A stretch of DNA of 64,000 bases from Angiostrongylus vasorum (taxonomy: Eukaryota > Nematoda > Chromadorea > Rhabditida > Metastrongylidae), in the NCBI GenBank assembly GCA_018806985.1, contig JADANN010000465.1, forward strand, positions 3,350,912 through 3,414,911, given 5' to 3'. Below are positions 23,350 through 34,646 of this stretch, one piece after another (position 1 is the stretch's first letter; each line of letters begins with the position of its first letter). The notes beneath the pieces are model-generated. The model did not search any database. It had not been told where the DNA came from and saw nothing but the letters and a program-made list of their open reading frames with translations. Position numbers and translations under genes: made by a program.

Positions 23350-23690
23350 AAAGAGATGGAGGTAGCACATTGGCTGGTGATGCGATCAGGAAGCAAGGTA
23401 CTGGTTCTGGTTCGACCCCTTCCTCTAACGCTCTCCTCCAGTCCACGTAAGAACGCCTTAGCTCGGCTATCTCCAAGATTTTGAATAGGATCGACACGAC
23501 TAGAATTCTACAACATTCATAAAGAAAAAAGAAATCTCACGCAGCAGCCAAAACGTCACGTGAGACCATGGGATATGATAGATGCGAGGAAACAAACGGA
23601 ATACAAGAAGTACTTGATCAGCTCAGTAGACGTGATAACGGGTAAATGGAATAAATATAGAAATTGTAGGATACAGAAATCCAACTTCCA
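23350..23690 (+). repeat. Family-C SINE directly after a family-D copy
   Basis: The copy contains AAGCAAGGTACTGGTTCTGG with TTCGACCCC (B box), TCTAACGCTCTCCTCCAG, AGGATCGACACGACTAG, CAACATTCATAAAG and CACGCAGCAGCCAAAA. It begins within a few bases of the tail of the preceding family-D element, so one may have landed in the tail of the other. Confidence 0.62.
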
Positions 23691-24544
23691 GGGCAGAAAA
23701 AAAAAGAAAAAAAGAGACAAAGGTGGCTTAAGAGGTTCAAGAGCAGTTAGAATTGAATGGTGGAACTAGCAATGAACTGCAGAATGAGTTGAGAAGTTGT
23801 GCTCTCGAAAACCATTCAATTCCTCCAAATCGATTTGAGAATGGTAGGTGGAGACACACGGTAAGCTAATCGTTCGTTACTTGCATTCACCTGATTGCGA
23901 TAAGAAAAAGTGGCCAGTCTCCAAATACATACTGGAAATTGATGAAGGTTATAGCACCTGCATGAGAAATGGTGGTTCTCTTCAACGATACACCTTATCA
24001 AATGTGCGCACAAGTGAAGAACAATTGTTTCAGGAACTGAGATGAAGAGTTACTTGTAGGGCAGTTCGATCATAGACAAATATGTTAGAAAATGGAAAAG
24101 AATCTGCAGTTATAAACTCAGAAAGGTGCGTTTTCTTGTCAGACCTTTCATTTTCACCAAGGATACTTCGCCTTTCCCGGTTCTGACTTTTTATTAAGCT
24201 CCGCAGTCATCACGGATTTGAATGAACTCGAAGTCGTTAGTTCACCACTTACGATATAAATGTTGAAGTTTCGAAGAATTTTGGCTTCTCCACAAGCAGA
24301 AAATGTCATACTAACGTACGACCTCTTCTATCTAACATTTTCACAACTTCAAGGAAAGGTGAAAACCAAGGCGTCAATCACATCCAGCAAACATATTCGT
24401 AAACATTTTTTCCGATTCATATGCTTTCACGTAGCGTTTTTTACCCATGTGCTAAATTTGTATATTTTTCGTCAAAATACTCACAGTTGTTTGGTTTTTA
24501 TTTCTTACCTATTACTATTTTTTTCACGACAGGATAATAAACCA

Positions 24545-24825
24545 TAAAGGATAAAGCTCTCGGCGTTGATCAACCCCTGAGGGATGCGCTATGCATTCGA
24601 CTTCATCAGTATCGTTGGACGTGTTTGAATGCACATGTGGCCTTAACACTGACCCGCGGCGACCTACCAATGTATCGAGCCAGTGCTGCTATCTTCCCAG
24701 ACAAGTCTGGTACTAATTTGCCGACCCCGGAGTGATGGAAGTCTTGATGGGCTATAGGCGCGGGGATCGATTCCAAGTGTGTGTCGCAGTGGCGCCTCCA
24801 ACCACTGCGCCATACACGCTATAGC
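24545..24825 (-). repeat. Family-B SINE
   Basis: A full-length minus-strand copy. Its 5' end reads GCGTGTATGGCGCAGTGG and CGATCCCCGCGCC is in the B-box region. The 3' end reads GGTTGATCAACGCCGAG and then the TTTATCC tail. It abuts the family-A elements that follow. Confidence 0.78.
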
Positions 24826-24829
24826 ATGA

Positions 24830-25290
24830 TAAAATGTGAAATACAACCCGTATGATGCCGAGATGCTTGCAAAACTTGGACCGCATGCCAGATTCGAACC
24901 CGCGATTAACCTTTCCGATAGCTTACGTGTTACCCATCACACTACTGAGGCACTTGCCTAACCTTTATCTCAACCATTTCATAGCCTAACAATGCTTTCG
25001 GCATTCATCCGTCAATCGGACTGTCTGGAGTGCATAAATCGGCATTCAATTCAGTTAGCTGAAGCAGAAGTCGAAATCACAATGTATAACTTTTATTTAC
25101 TACCTATTCTTTTTTTCATGGCATTGTATAATGTGAAGTGCAACCACATGGGTGGTGAACTATGTGCGAAACTCGTCGGAATCTCACATAGCCTATGGAA
25201 AGTGTAATCGTAGGCTCTAATCTGGACTGAGGTCCAAATTTTGGAAATATCTGAGCATAATAGATGTTGTACTTCACATTCATAGTTATG
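24830..25290. repeat. Rearranged family-A SINE cluster
   Basis: A long-form minus copy (24830-25085) is followed by the 3' end of a second minus copy (TTTATTTACTACCTATTC ... CATGGCATTG) and then a plus-strand body fragment (CTAATCTGGACTGAGGTCC ... ACTTCAC). At least two copies were inverted relative to each other and then lost sequence. Confidence 0.6.
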
Positions 25291-25314
25291 CTTATCGTCC
25301 TAGTGTATTCATAC

Positions 25315-25630
25315 CTATTAAGTAGTTTGTCGAACTCATCTACACTTCTATCTAAATAGATAACCTGTTGAATCAAAGACGCATTGCTTACACCCACCTT
25401 GATGTTCACTAAGCCAAGAATGCTGGAAAGATTCCCGTAATACTGACATACGCAGCTGTATGGCTTCACAACTAGAACTCCCTTCCCATTGAAAACATTA
25501 GGCACCTTACGAAATGTTGGAATACTAGTTGAAAATGCCTGGACATCCTTGCAGTACACCTGTACATCTGACGTTAACACTGAATGGTTCACGCATGACG
25601 ATCGCTGTTGGATTTTAACTTTAAAATCTT
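25315..25630 (-). CDS. Isolated internal exon of an unrecognised gene
   Basis: On the minus strand an acceptor TTTTTTGAGTAG precedes 316 bases that stay open in one frame and end at a good donor AG|GTATGA. The translation (about 104 residues) includes QQRSSCVNHSVLTSDVQVYC, KVPNVFNGKGVLVVKPYSC, VCQYYGNLSSILGLVNIKV and LDRSVDEFDKLLNR. It has four cysteines and alternating hydrophobic strands, as in an extracellular domain, but I recognise no family. No partner exon was found on either side, and SINEs lie directly downstream, so it may be a relic. Confidence 0.38.
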
Positions 25631-26150
25631 CTACTCAAAAAAGCAGATATTTACAAAAATCACCTTTTGCTGAACACTTGTAGTAAAAAGAAAATTGTCT
25701 TGGCATTATGATGCCGTAAGACGTAGTCCACTAACTAAGACACTTTCATTTCTAAAGTATGTTTGTCGACAAGTCGACAAATAGACATTATCTAATTGAA
25801 AATAATGTTCTCTATTGCAACTTTATTCTTTATGTGTTCTGATGGTGCCGAGTGCCCTACATTCATATCCCATTTTAACCAACGGGCACGCCAGTAAATA
25901 CGGCAACTATAACCATCAGATACACCACCGGGCATTATACCAGGTAAGACGCATTGCTTGGGGGCGAGTCCTTGCGACCCGTGGCGTGATCCCGCGACCC
26001 ACGCCAATCGCTCGGATCTAGCCATGCCTCTTAGCACTGCCATTTGCCTTGTGACGACGCGTGGATATCGCCGTTGTTCTTCTTCGTCACCTTTGCTCCA
26101 ACTTAATCTCCGTCTTTCGCAACTGATTTGGTTTGATTAGGTGGGGATAT

Positions 26151-26894
26151 TGTTAGATAAAGACTCATCCTCTTGCCTCACCAATCTCGGCTTGCTGTAG
26201 TCGTGCATCTCTTGGCCAAGTATGACGTCATCAACGTGTACCCATGTCTCATCGTACTGGAACACCAATTACATAGTATTACACCTTCTGGAACCATGTT
26301 AAGCCTCAATAATGCCGCTACAAGCCATAATGTTTGCTCATCATCCAGTTGACTTAACTGTGATCTATTTTACAACTCACATCTAATGCTTGTATTTCCA
26401 ATGCATCATTACTCGTGCTTGGCCACGGCAACTCTTCGAACAACTACAACTTATGTATTAGCCCCTTATTTTTATACTGTTAAAATGAACAATTGTATGC
26501 ATTCATAAGTTTGTCATTGCACATCCTTGCAACATCAGCAGTATTAGATTACTCTCTCTTAAGCTTTATGAGGGCTTAATTTCCTAAGCGTTCACTTCAG
26601 CACCATATAATCTTCACACATCTTTCGTTCCTCTTATAGCATGTTAATTGTCTCGTTTAACCTTTTTATATCAACAGTCTTACTTGCAATTTATTGTACA
26701 TACATTTCTAGTCTAATTGCGTTGTCGTGTAAATACTATGTATATAAACAGCTTAATTACCCAAGTTCGAGGTGTCCAGCATTGGGACTGCTAATCACGA
26801 AAAAGCCCCGCGTGGTACAGGCAAAGGCGAGCAACTAATCCGACCGAGTCTTCTTAACTACTTGGTGTTCATATATCAGCGGGCCGTCCCAACA
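26151..26894 (+). mobile_element. Possible solo or 3' LTR, 744 bp
   Basis: A purine tract GGTGGGGATAT is followed directly by TGTTAGATAAAGAC. The block then ends ...GTCCCAACA before GTGTTG. A polypurine tract followed by a TGTT...AACA segment is the usual 3' end of an LTR retrotransposon, and BEL/Pao LTRs often begin TGTTAG. I see no recognisable polymerase sequence upstream and no second LTR in the window, so this is a structural guess only. Confidence 0.28.
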
Positions 26895-27174
26895 GTGTTG
26901 TTAGATCGGTTGCAAAGATCGTGGTTTGGTCATTCTATGTAGAAGGGAATCAAAGTTGTTGTAATCTGAATCTGGCTTTAATACTTGTCAAAGCACATGA
27001 TCGCAGATCGGGCTTCAAGAAGAAGAAAATCTTAATAATTTTCTGGATTTTTAGGACAAGAACCGCGTTGATCTGAATCGGCGGTGAACAACTGTGGTCG
27101 CGACCTTAATAATCTTGGTGGTTTTTGACCCCAATAGGAAGCTTCACTACAGTTTCAGGTTCGTGAAATCTGCC

Positions 27175-27176
<2 letters not shown>

Positions 27177-27266
<90 letters not shown>
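27177..27266. repeat. (TA)45 dinucleotide tract
   Basis: Ninety bases of uninterrupted TA. The open frames across it (YIYIYI) are meaningless. Confidence 0.97.
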
Positions 27267-27269
<3 letters not shown>

Positions 27270-28200
27270 ATGACTTATCCTCAATGCTTTCAAGAGAGCT
27301 GATTTTGAGCACCGCAGTCGTAACGATCCTGTCAATAGCATTTCACCACACACGCAAATGTTGAAAAGTTCTAACGGACTTCAACATCCAGTAAAAAATC
27401 AGGATTCAAATCCGACGTAAAATACTTGAGCATCTTCATTTTCACCAACAAAACAAATGTCTGCTCCTTCTAGTCTAAAAGAATCCCACATTGCCGTTCT
27501 TTGCAAACGCCCAGAAGTTAACTTCGACTTCACGTTGACTTCTGAATCTACTCCATAAAATTATTCTGAAAATAGAAAATAAAAGAGGATTCCCCTAAGT
27601 TCCAACATAGGGTATGAGCGTTGGTTTCTTTTCTCAACTTATTCAACTTCTAATTTATTCAAAAATCATAAAGGCGGTGCAGTTTTACCCCATGAATATC
27701 CCATCTTATTGATCACAACAGTGAACATAGAAACTTTTCCATTCGGTGGAGAGGAGTAAGTACGCCACCGTAGATCAGCACAATGATAATTATCCTGCCA
27801 TAATAAAACCTAGATCTATGCCTATGATACAAGAAAACAGGCACAAGGAAAAAAATGCTAAAAAAATCTAGCATTAAGAGTGCTACCATTGAAAATATAC
27901 ATTTTGTAACGAACTCTCATAAAAGCACGCACGGACTTGTATGATTTTCTACGTATATAAATAAGAAAAGGTAGAAGAAAAGGCATGTTTCTTATCAGGT
28001 CAATTTACACAATCTAGCAAACGTTTGCTGCATTGAAACAACAAGAACATAGATATACTGGACCGAGCTTCATAAGTAGACCTACGTGGTTAAGGGTTCG
28101 CACTTAGCCCTAAGGGTTTCCACTTGACTCTTCCACGTAAAAAATTAAAATAACCAACCAAAAACATTTTAAGCAACAAGCAAAGAGTCCACTTAAATTC
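27270..28200. other. Downstream flank of CCDC51, no second gene
   Basis: AT-rich DNA between the TA tract and the stop codon of the minus-strand CCDC51 gene. It should contain that gene's 3' UTR. No other exon is visible. Confidence 0.4.
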
Positions 28201-28206
28201 TTCTCT

Positions 28207-31200
28207 TCATTCTCCTCTATATATGGCGAATATTAAGGGTACTGTAAACGCTATTGCAGCGTATAGAGCAACTACTGATAGCAGAGTCTGGAGCTTCATC
28301 TTGGATTCGAGATTCTTTTCTGTTTGGTCCAGAAGTCGTTCCATGTCGCTGCCAACATAGACCTGAAGAAACCATAATAAAAACAATAAGAAAATAAAAA
28401 TGGAGATAAAAGTCCTAATAATCGTAATAAAAAAGCAAACGAATTAATTTAAAACTAATGCGCAAGATCCCAAAATGTTAACACGGCTCTCGCTGGTTCC
28501 TCAACAGCTGACTGTAGTTTTTTAACCACTACAGAATTTGAGCAGTTGAAAACTCCAAAGGGCCAAACTACCTATCGATCCAACTGGATATACAACTTTT
28601 ACGAAACAGCTTTTCAAGTTCAAATATACTGAGGACTAAAATTTAGACTTCAGAAATTTCCAAGGAAAGCTGGCAAAGATTAACGATACATAGTGGAATA
28701 CCACGGTACTCAGCTCAATGAAGTCTCGCTTATTCAATTGCTTTCGTGTTCAAAATTGAAGGCTTCATGGAAAAAAGTGGAGACGCTACGCTTCGAAGGA
28801 TCCAGAAAATAAGAGTACCATTTTGATGGAATAAAGACATTGCAAGCAAACCTTACCAGAAATGATTTGTACATTTTAATGGTTCTTGTTTCAATTAACA
28901 AAATTCAATATGAGCCGTCCTAAAGTTGGAAGAAGCCACTACCTTCGCACTAAATATACTGCATTCAATCAAACGTTAGGCATTGTGTTAAACAATTTTT
29001 TGGTATTAAAATGATTACAGACGAGCTGATATAGCAATCCATATAAAGCGCTAAAACTTTCAGCGTTGACCAATCCCCCGGGCGATGCGCCATACATTCG
29101 ACTTCATTGTCAGCGTTGGACGTGAGTGAATGCATATCCAGCGTTTACAATGACTCGACGTGGCCTACCGATGCATCGAACCACTGCTGCTATCCTCCTA
29201 GACAAGTCTGGTACTAATTTGCTGACCCCTGATGGATTGAAGGCTTGGTGGGCCTTGGCTGCTGGTATCGATCCCATGTGTATTGGGCGCCTCCGATCAC
29301 TGCGCTACACGCCCCCCTGCTCTAACCTACGCCAAACATGGAAATGTTGTCGAAAAATGCTTTCGCACCGACTCCATAAGCACGTGCACCTTTAGAAATA
29401 GCATCGTTTTGGATTTCAGTGAAAGTCAAAACTTAAAAAAATCAGAATTCATAGCCTTCACACTCCAAGTAAAAAGGATAAAAGGATAAAGCTCTCGGCG
29501 TTGATCAATCCTTGAGGGACGCGCCGTGCACTCGACTTCATTATGCATCGTTTGGAGGTGATCGAATGCACATCTGGCCTTTAAAATGACTCCCGGTGGC
29601 CTATCGATGTATCAAGCCAGTGCTGCTATCCTCCCAGACAAGTCTGGTACCAATTTGCCGACCCCGGATGTATGGAAGGCTTGGTGAGTCCGGGCTGCGG
29701 GGATCGATCCCATGTGTATTACGAGGCGCTTCCGACCACTGCCCTACACGTGCCCCTTCATAAAACTATATACCTCTAGAATATGCAAAAGAACAGATCA
29801 TGCGTGCTCTTTGAGCACATACTTCTTACTGGTGACGAATTTTCAAAATAGCGTATGAACAGAAATTAATTTTCGCAGAGTTTCCAAATACATAGCACTT
29901 AGTGGAAGTGTAAACACTGTCGTACACAGCATTTTTAGAGCTACAATGATTAAGGACATGTCGCAATAATCCGAAGAAATCGGTCTGCAAGTGTACAGCA
30001 GTTAATAAATGAAAGAATAAGTAAATAAAGCCAGAAAATGTTAAAAAGAGATACTAACCACAGCATTCGGATCAACACTGAGGGTGGATTCCAGACGTGC
30101 TAACCTTGTCAGTTCATTCATGTGAGCAGAAAGTTTAGCGTTTTCTTCACGGATTGCAGCTACAGCCTGGACAATTTTAACACTGTAGTTAACGCAGGTA
30201 GCGGAACAGTTATAATTGAAAACGTTAGAACATCACTTTTATTGCAAATTCACCTTCTCAGCACTAACATTTTCAAAATGCAACTTATGTGAAGGCTCTT
30301 CAGAAATGGAGTGCAATCTCAGGATATCACGCATCTCTGCTATAAAACCTGTGACCTAAACATCAATTAAAATCGTCATTGTCTCCATTAACACAAAGAC
30401 AGAAATATATGCAACTTTTCAGCAACACAAACACACAGTCACAATGATGTGGAGAAATTTGCGAAACAGACTGCAGGTGTCTAGACTGTTTTCGGTGGGG
30501 AACGAACACGCTATTGCTCTTTCCGAGGGCTAACGCGCTCACCATCACACCATGCGGGTCCTTCCTTTCGCTTTTCTCTCAGATAGTTTTCTATCTACCA
30601 GTGCCATCAGCGACCATCCGTCAGCGGGATTGATCTGGGGAGCAGAAGTCGGAACTGAACCCAGTTAAGCTGAAGGTGTACTATGAATCACAATGCAGTT
30701 ACTTCTTATCTCAAAGGCTGAGAGAAAGGCGAAGCGAAGAACCCGCATGGTAAGGTCGTGAACGCGGCAGCCTCCGGAAAGGGATAATAGCGTGTTCGAT
30801 TTCCACCCCAGATACCTGCGGTCCGGAGTTTTATAAATATCTCAGCATCATTATGGTTACACCTCTCGTGAAAATTGTAGTAGGAAGTAAATAAAAGGTT
30901 GGCAAGCACTGCACATAATTTTCTAAAACAAGGTTGAAACAAAGCAAATAACCGCAAAAAGCAAGAAGAAACCTTCGTGTTCTGTTCTCCAATAAGCCGA
31001 GCCAATTCATTCATTTGAGCACCACCTATAGGTAGCATTTCACGCAGTCGCCGCATACGCAATTCGTTTCCTGTATGGTATATGGTGAAGAGAGCGTTTT
31101 CATTTAAATCGTGGACAAATGAAAACAAATGTAGGGGTAAAAAATGTAAAGCTCGGGGAGCTTGATTTACCTATAGATGCTCCAGCAACACCTATTAACG

Positions 31201-32732
31201 CACCAATTAGCGAAGCACTGACTGACCACCACTTCGTTTTCTCCGCTTGTTCCCGTTCTCTTTCGTGTGATGCTCGTACTCTGAAATGACAGCTAAAGTG
31301 ATAACAGGAACAAAGTAGCCGTAGCATCCAACTATTCCACAAAAAATAAAAACAACCTGTTCGACAGCTGGTAGAAAGCTTCCCGTTCAGCAGCTTCTAG
31401 GCCTTCAAAATCCTCTAATAAAATACGTTCTTTTTTGATTGCAGCGTGCTCTTCAGTTAATAAATGAAGATATCTAAACCAGTGCTTCAAAAATATAAGA
31501 CACAGTCAGGACAATAGCACCGTATATTAAACGTAAATATAAAGCAACATGCACATATCGAAATAAAGACAAAGATCCCATAGCTCGTAAACTTTGATGG
31601 GCGACCGATAAATAATTGAACATTGGATAACTGTATAAAAAATGCTTACTTATCCTCGCTTCTACTTGTTCTGTCAAGCTCAGCATGGATTTCCTTTAAG
31701 CGAGATTGTAAACTCTTGATCTCTGCTTGTTTATTCCGTCTAGCTAGTTGTGCTTGACTTAGCTTTTCTTCCCACTGAAACAACTGCATCAAAGTAGTAG
31801 GAAAAGGGAAGAGAAATGCTGATTGACAGAAACAAACCATCATTACACCAGCATGAGCTTCTTTAACTGCTTTGACGCCAATGAAATCCTCGTAGGATGA
31901 GACCAAAGCATCAATTCTATGCCTAAAAAATGTCACCCCTTTTCATTCATTTGGGCGTTTTTCCCGTCAGAGACCGAACGTTCCTGTATTTTTATTACGA
32001 TTAAATAAGCGATGGTCTTTTGTTGCCCACAGGCACAGAAACCAATCAGCAGTAGGACTGCTTATTGGTTACCAAGCGAATTGATTCCAACTCATTTCGT
32101 TCATCGATGTTTTTCTTGCTACATAAAATACGTTGCCCGGGGTTGTCCAAGGACACTAATTATCTTCAAATTAGAGTTCACATAAACAGTTATTTGAACA
32201 AATGTCTTCACGAGTTCCCTGGCGATTCTTATCTTAGTGAAAAGGTATAAAGAAGCTATAGGTGATAACGATACCAAGACTTCCCACAGTTTTTTCCGAG
32301 CCGTAAGAACAGATGCTTCATGAGTTATCTGGTGATCGCTTTCTTACCGTGAAAAAGGTGTAACGGAAACTATAGGTGATCAGGATATCAAAACATCCCT
32401 CCCACAGAAGTATTTCGGAACGTAAGCACTGGCTTCAATGCATATAGTGCAGAGCAGAAAAGTGGGTGCAATCCCATACCGCACCCATCCAGAAACGGGT
32501 TTTGTCGGAAATACTTTAAAGCTTCCGTATCTTTATCAATGTCAAGGTTTTCGTTATAAACCTTCGTCATTTAGAACGGAGATTCTGTCATTACAAAATC
32601 TGTTCCGGAAGCTCCTAACAGTTGAACACACCTGATACCAGACAAAGCTGTAGCCGAAGAAGCCATAGGTACAGAGGAAACAGCACGATATAATCTCGGA
32701 ATGATCAGGAATTTACTCGAGCCTCGAAACAT
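28207..32732 (-). CDS. CCDC51: CCDC51/MITOK: mitochondrial potassium channel subunit
   Basis: Eight consecutive exons join in phase: 31922-31847, 31774-31650, 31473-31357, 31280-31171, 31070-30973, 30355-30254, 30166-30059 and 28362-28207 (TGA). The product matches CCDC51. It starts with [16 protein letters not shown] and long coiled-coil exons, then [13 protein letters not shown] and a first membrane span [19 protein letters not shown]. Further coiled coil follows, then a last span [19 protein letters not shown] close to the C-terminus. In vertebrates this protein forms the pore of the ATP-sensitive mitochondrial potassium channel with the regulator ABCB8. The 5' end is less sure. A candidate first exon begins at ATG 32732 with a presequence-like [19 protein letters not shown] candidate second exon (about 32550-32480, ...[17 protein letters not shown]) joins in phase to exon 31922, but its own acceptor is unresolved. 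The last intron (28363-30058) holds two family-B SINEs and the copied ATP synthase exon. Confidence 0.85.
29045..29322 (-). repeat. Family-B SINE in the last CCDC51 intron
   Basis: A full-length minus copy: 5' GCGTGTAGCGCAGTGATCGG, then GGGATCGATACC, and 3' GATTGGTCAACGCTGAAAG. It lies about 20 bases from the transduced exon fragment at 29343-29474, in the same orientation. Confidence 0.78.
29343..29474 (-). pseudogene. Copy of ATP synthase gamma intron-2 end and exon-3 start
   Basis: Read on the minus strand it repeats the gene at 36741-37082 without the 36776-36968 SINE. It contains CTTGGAGTGTGAAGGC, TATGAATTCTGATTTTTTT, GACTTTCACTGAAATCC, CGATGCTATTTCTAAAGG and TGCACGTGCTTATGGAGTCG up to GCATTTTTCGACAACATT, and then similarity stops inside exon 3. 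The splice acceptor reads TTTCTAAAG here against TTTCTAAG in the gene. Only about 16 codons of the exon are present, so this cannot encode a subunit. It is physically continuous with the family-B SINE at 29475-29760 and is best explained as a 3' transduction from the parent locus. Confidence 0.9.
29475..29760 (-). repeat. Family-B SINE that carries the transduced exon
   Basis: The element shares unusual variants with the copy in ATP synthase intron 2 at 36465-36750: GGGAGTCATTTTAAAGGCC, GTCGAGTGCACGGCGC and CCTCAAGGATTGATC. Other copies read GCGAGTCATTGTAAAGGCC, GTCGAATGCATGGCGC and CTCAGGGATTG. Both have the tail TTTATCCTTTTATCCTTTTT. Sequence upstream of the two SINE 5' ends is unrelated. 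Confidence 0.88.
30440..30895. repeat. Head-to-head family-A SINE pair in a CCDC51 intron
   Basis: A minus copy (30440-30712) and a plus copy (30715-30895) sit in the intron between exons 31070-30973 and 30355-30254. Both are the 'gaacgcg' subtype (CCCGCATGGTAAGGTCGTGA in the plus copy). The junction lies at AGGCTGAGAGAAAGGCG. Confidence 0.68.
32197..32430. repeat. Tandem duplication, two units of about 111-120 bp
   Basis: Unit 1 (about 32197-32307) and unit 2 (about 32308-32430) share AACARATG, CTTCAYGAGTT, CTGGYGAT, TATAGGTGAT, ACGATACC/AGGATATC, TCCCACAG and CCGTAAG/ACGTAAGCAC in the same order. The pair lies in the proposed 5' intron of CCDC51. Confidence 0.6.
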
Positions 32733-32999
32733 TGTTAGGTATGGACCTCGTTTTGTAGCACTTGTCAATCTGCTGCAAGCGATATCTTCAGATATAAGCT
32801 CAGTGCGATTGGATGCTAAGAAGATGACACTATATGTCCAAACTTCATTTACGAAATTGCAATATCACTGCTTAAGATTTCTATAAGCATTTTAAGCGCT
32901 CTATATCGGCAAACACAAGAGATTAGTTGAAGCCTAACTTCATTTCCGTTAGCATAAATCAGAAAAGGATAGAAGGCTAATCAAATTAAAAGGATAAAA

Positions 33000-33275
33000 A
33001 AAGCACAAAGCTCTCGGCGTTGATCAACCCCTGACAGATGCGCAATGCATTCGACTTCGTTAAGCATCGTTAGAGGTGAGTGAGTGCATAACTGGTCTTT
33101 ACAATGATTCAAGGTGGCCTACCGGTGTATCCAGTCAGTGCTGCTATCCTAGCAGAGAAGTCTGGTACCAGTTTGCCTACCCCGGAGAGACAGAAGGCTT
33201 GGTGGGCCTTGGGTGTGTGGCTCGATCCCATATGTATCGCAGGACGCCTCCGACCACTGCACTACACGAGCCCGT
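33000..33275 (-). repeat. Family-B SINE upstream of CCDC51
   Basis: A full-length minus copy (5' GTGTAGTGCAGTGGTCGG, GGGATCGAGCC; 3' GGTTGATCAACGCCGAGAGC). It lies about 270 bases upstream of the proposed CCDC51 start. Confidence 0.77.
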
Positions 33276-33644
33276 ACTGAACTAAGTAGTTCAGAATATG
33301 ATAGTCACTAGTTGTATGTGATCTGATACATGGGAAGTTATATACACTAGTAATGTACAGTTTCTCCTGAGTGACCTACATATCTTCTTTCTGAGATTGT
33401 CCTGATCATTCCGTACTCTTGTCGTCTTCAAATAGATTCACGCCATTGAAAGATGACGGTCTGAGCTTCAGTAGAGAAAAAACACCTTCGCTAACACTTC
33501 AAACAATGAAAATTGACTTGTTCCATCATATTAAGTCACGCATAAAAGCAAAGGGTGATGCGTACCGTGTTTGTTTTCGAATAAAGCCATCTAACACCTG
33601 TGGAGTTGTACACCAGACATAGCACAACGTTTTAACTTTTTTAA

Positions 33645-34130
33645 ACACGGCTGAGAGAAAGACGAGACTAAGGACTGGCATGGTTTAGTGGTGAACGCGC
33701 TACTCCCCGGAAAGGACAATAGCGCGTTCGATCCCACCGCAGACACCCACGTTTAAGAGTTTTGCAAATATCTCAGCATCATTGTAGTTTAACTTTTATT
33801 ACTGCCTAATCTTTTCATGGCAGGGTATTATGTGAAATACAATCAAGAAAATGCTGATACGAACAAAACTCGGAACCTTAGGCGCGCTTTGATCTCGCGA
33901 TTATGCTTTACGGTGGTTCACATGTTAACCACTACATCGCTGAGTACCATGCTTTGCTTTCCTCTCAGTTGTAGTAAACTATCGGTGAAAAGAACAGCCT
34001 GCAAATAAAAGTTATACATTGTGATTCCGACTAGAGCTTCAGCTTAACTGGGTTCGATGCCGATTTGATTGCTAATAGCAGCGCTAGGCTAAAAGACTGG
34101 CCGAGAGGAAGACAAAGCAAGGGTCATAAT
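33645..34130. repeat. Compound family-A SINE cluster (plus, minus, plus)
   Basis: A 'gaacgcg' plus copy (33645-33790, TGGTTTAGTGGTGAACG, GCGTTCGATCCC) is followed by a minus copy (about 33790-34000) and then the leader of another plus copy (34010-34130, ACATTGTGATTCCGAC, CAGCTTAACTGGGTTCGATG). Confidence 0.62.
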
Positions 34131-34646
34131 CGCTGAATGTTTAGAAAGCACAGGTAAAACAATGTCAGTAGGACTACAGTAAGACAGTAAGGTATACCCC
34201 TAGTTGCTACAATGTGTAGCCTTAGCTACTACCATCGAAAGGAACCTGTTTTCGACGAAGTTAACAAGTCTGGATAAGAAGTAATATTTTGTGAACAAAG
34301 TGCTGAACTGGAACTACAAGTGAGTCATGGATTCACATACCTTTCATAAATATCCACGCATTATACAACGGTTTTAATACTAGAATGTCGCTTATCTGAA
34401 TAGTTGCAGTCGTTGTGGACACACTTCAAGTGTTTTTTTTACAGCGGTGGGTAGGATCTGCTCCTGGAACTTTCACCGGATTTCAACGGTCGACCAATTT
34501 TTCCAGGTCCGATGTTGTCCTTCAACGTCTGTAATAAATCGGATCCTAAGGATTAGTTGGCGTATAGATGAACTTACAAAGCACAGCACTCTATTTATGA
34601 CGAAACTCTCCAAATGTCATTTATTGAGAGAAGTGTTTAAGGTACT

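Noticed and set aside
27106..27353. Open frames coding for long YIYIYI runs
   Set aside because: They are translations of the (TA)45 tract, not genes. The same applies at 51729-51943.
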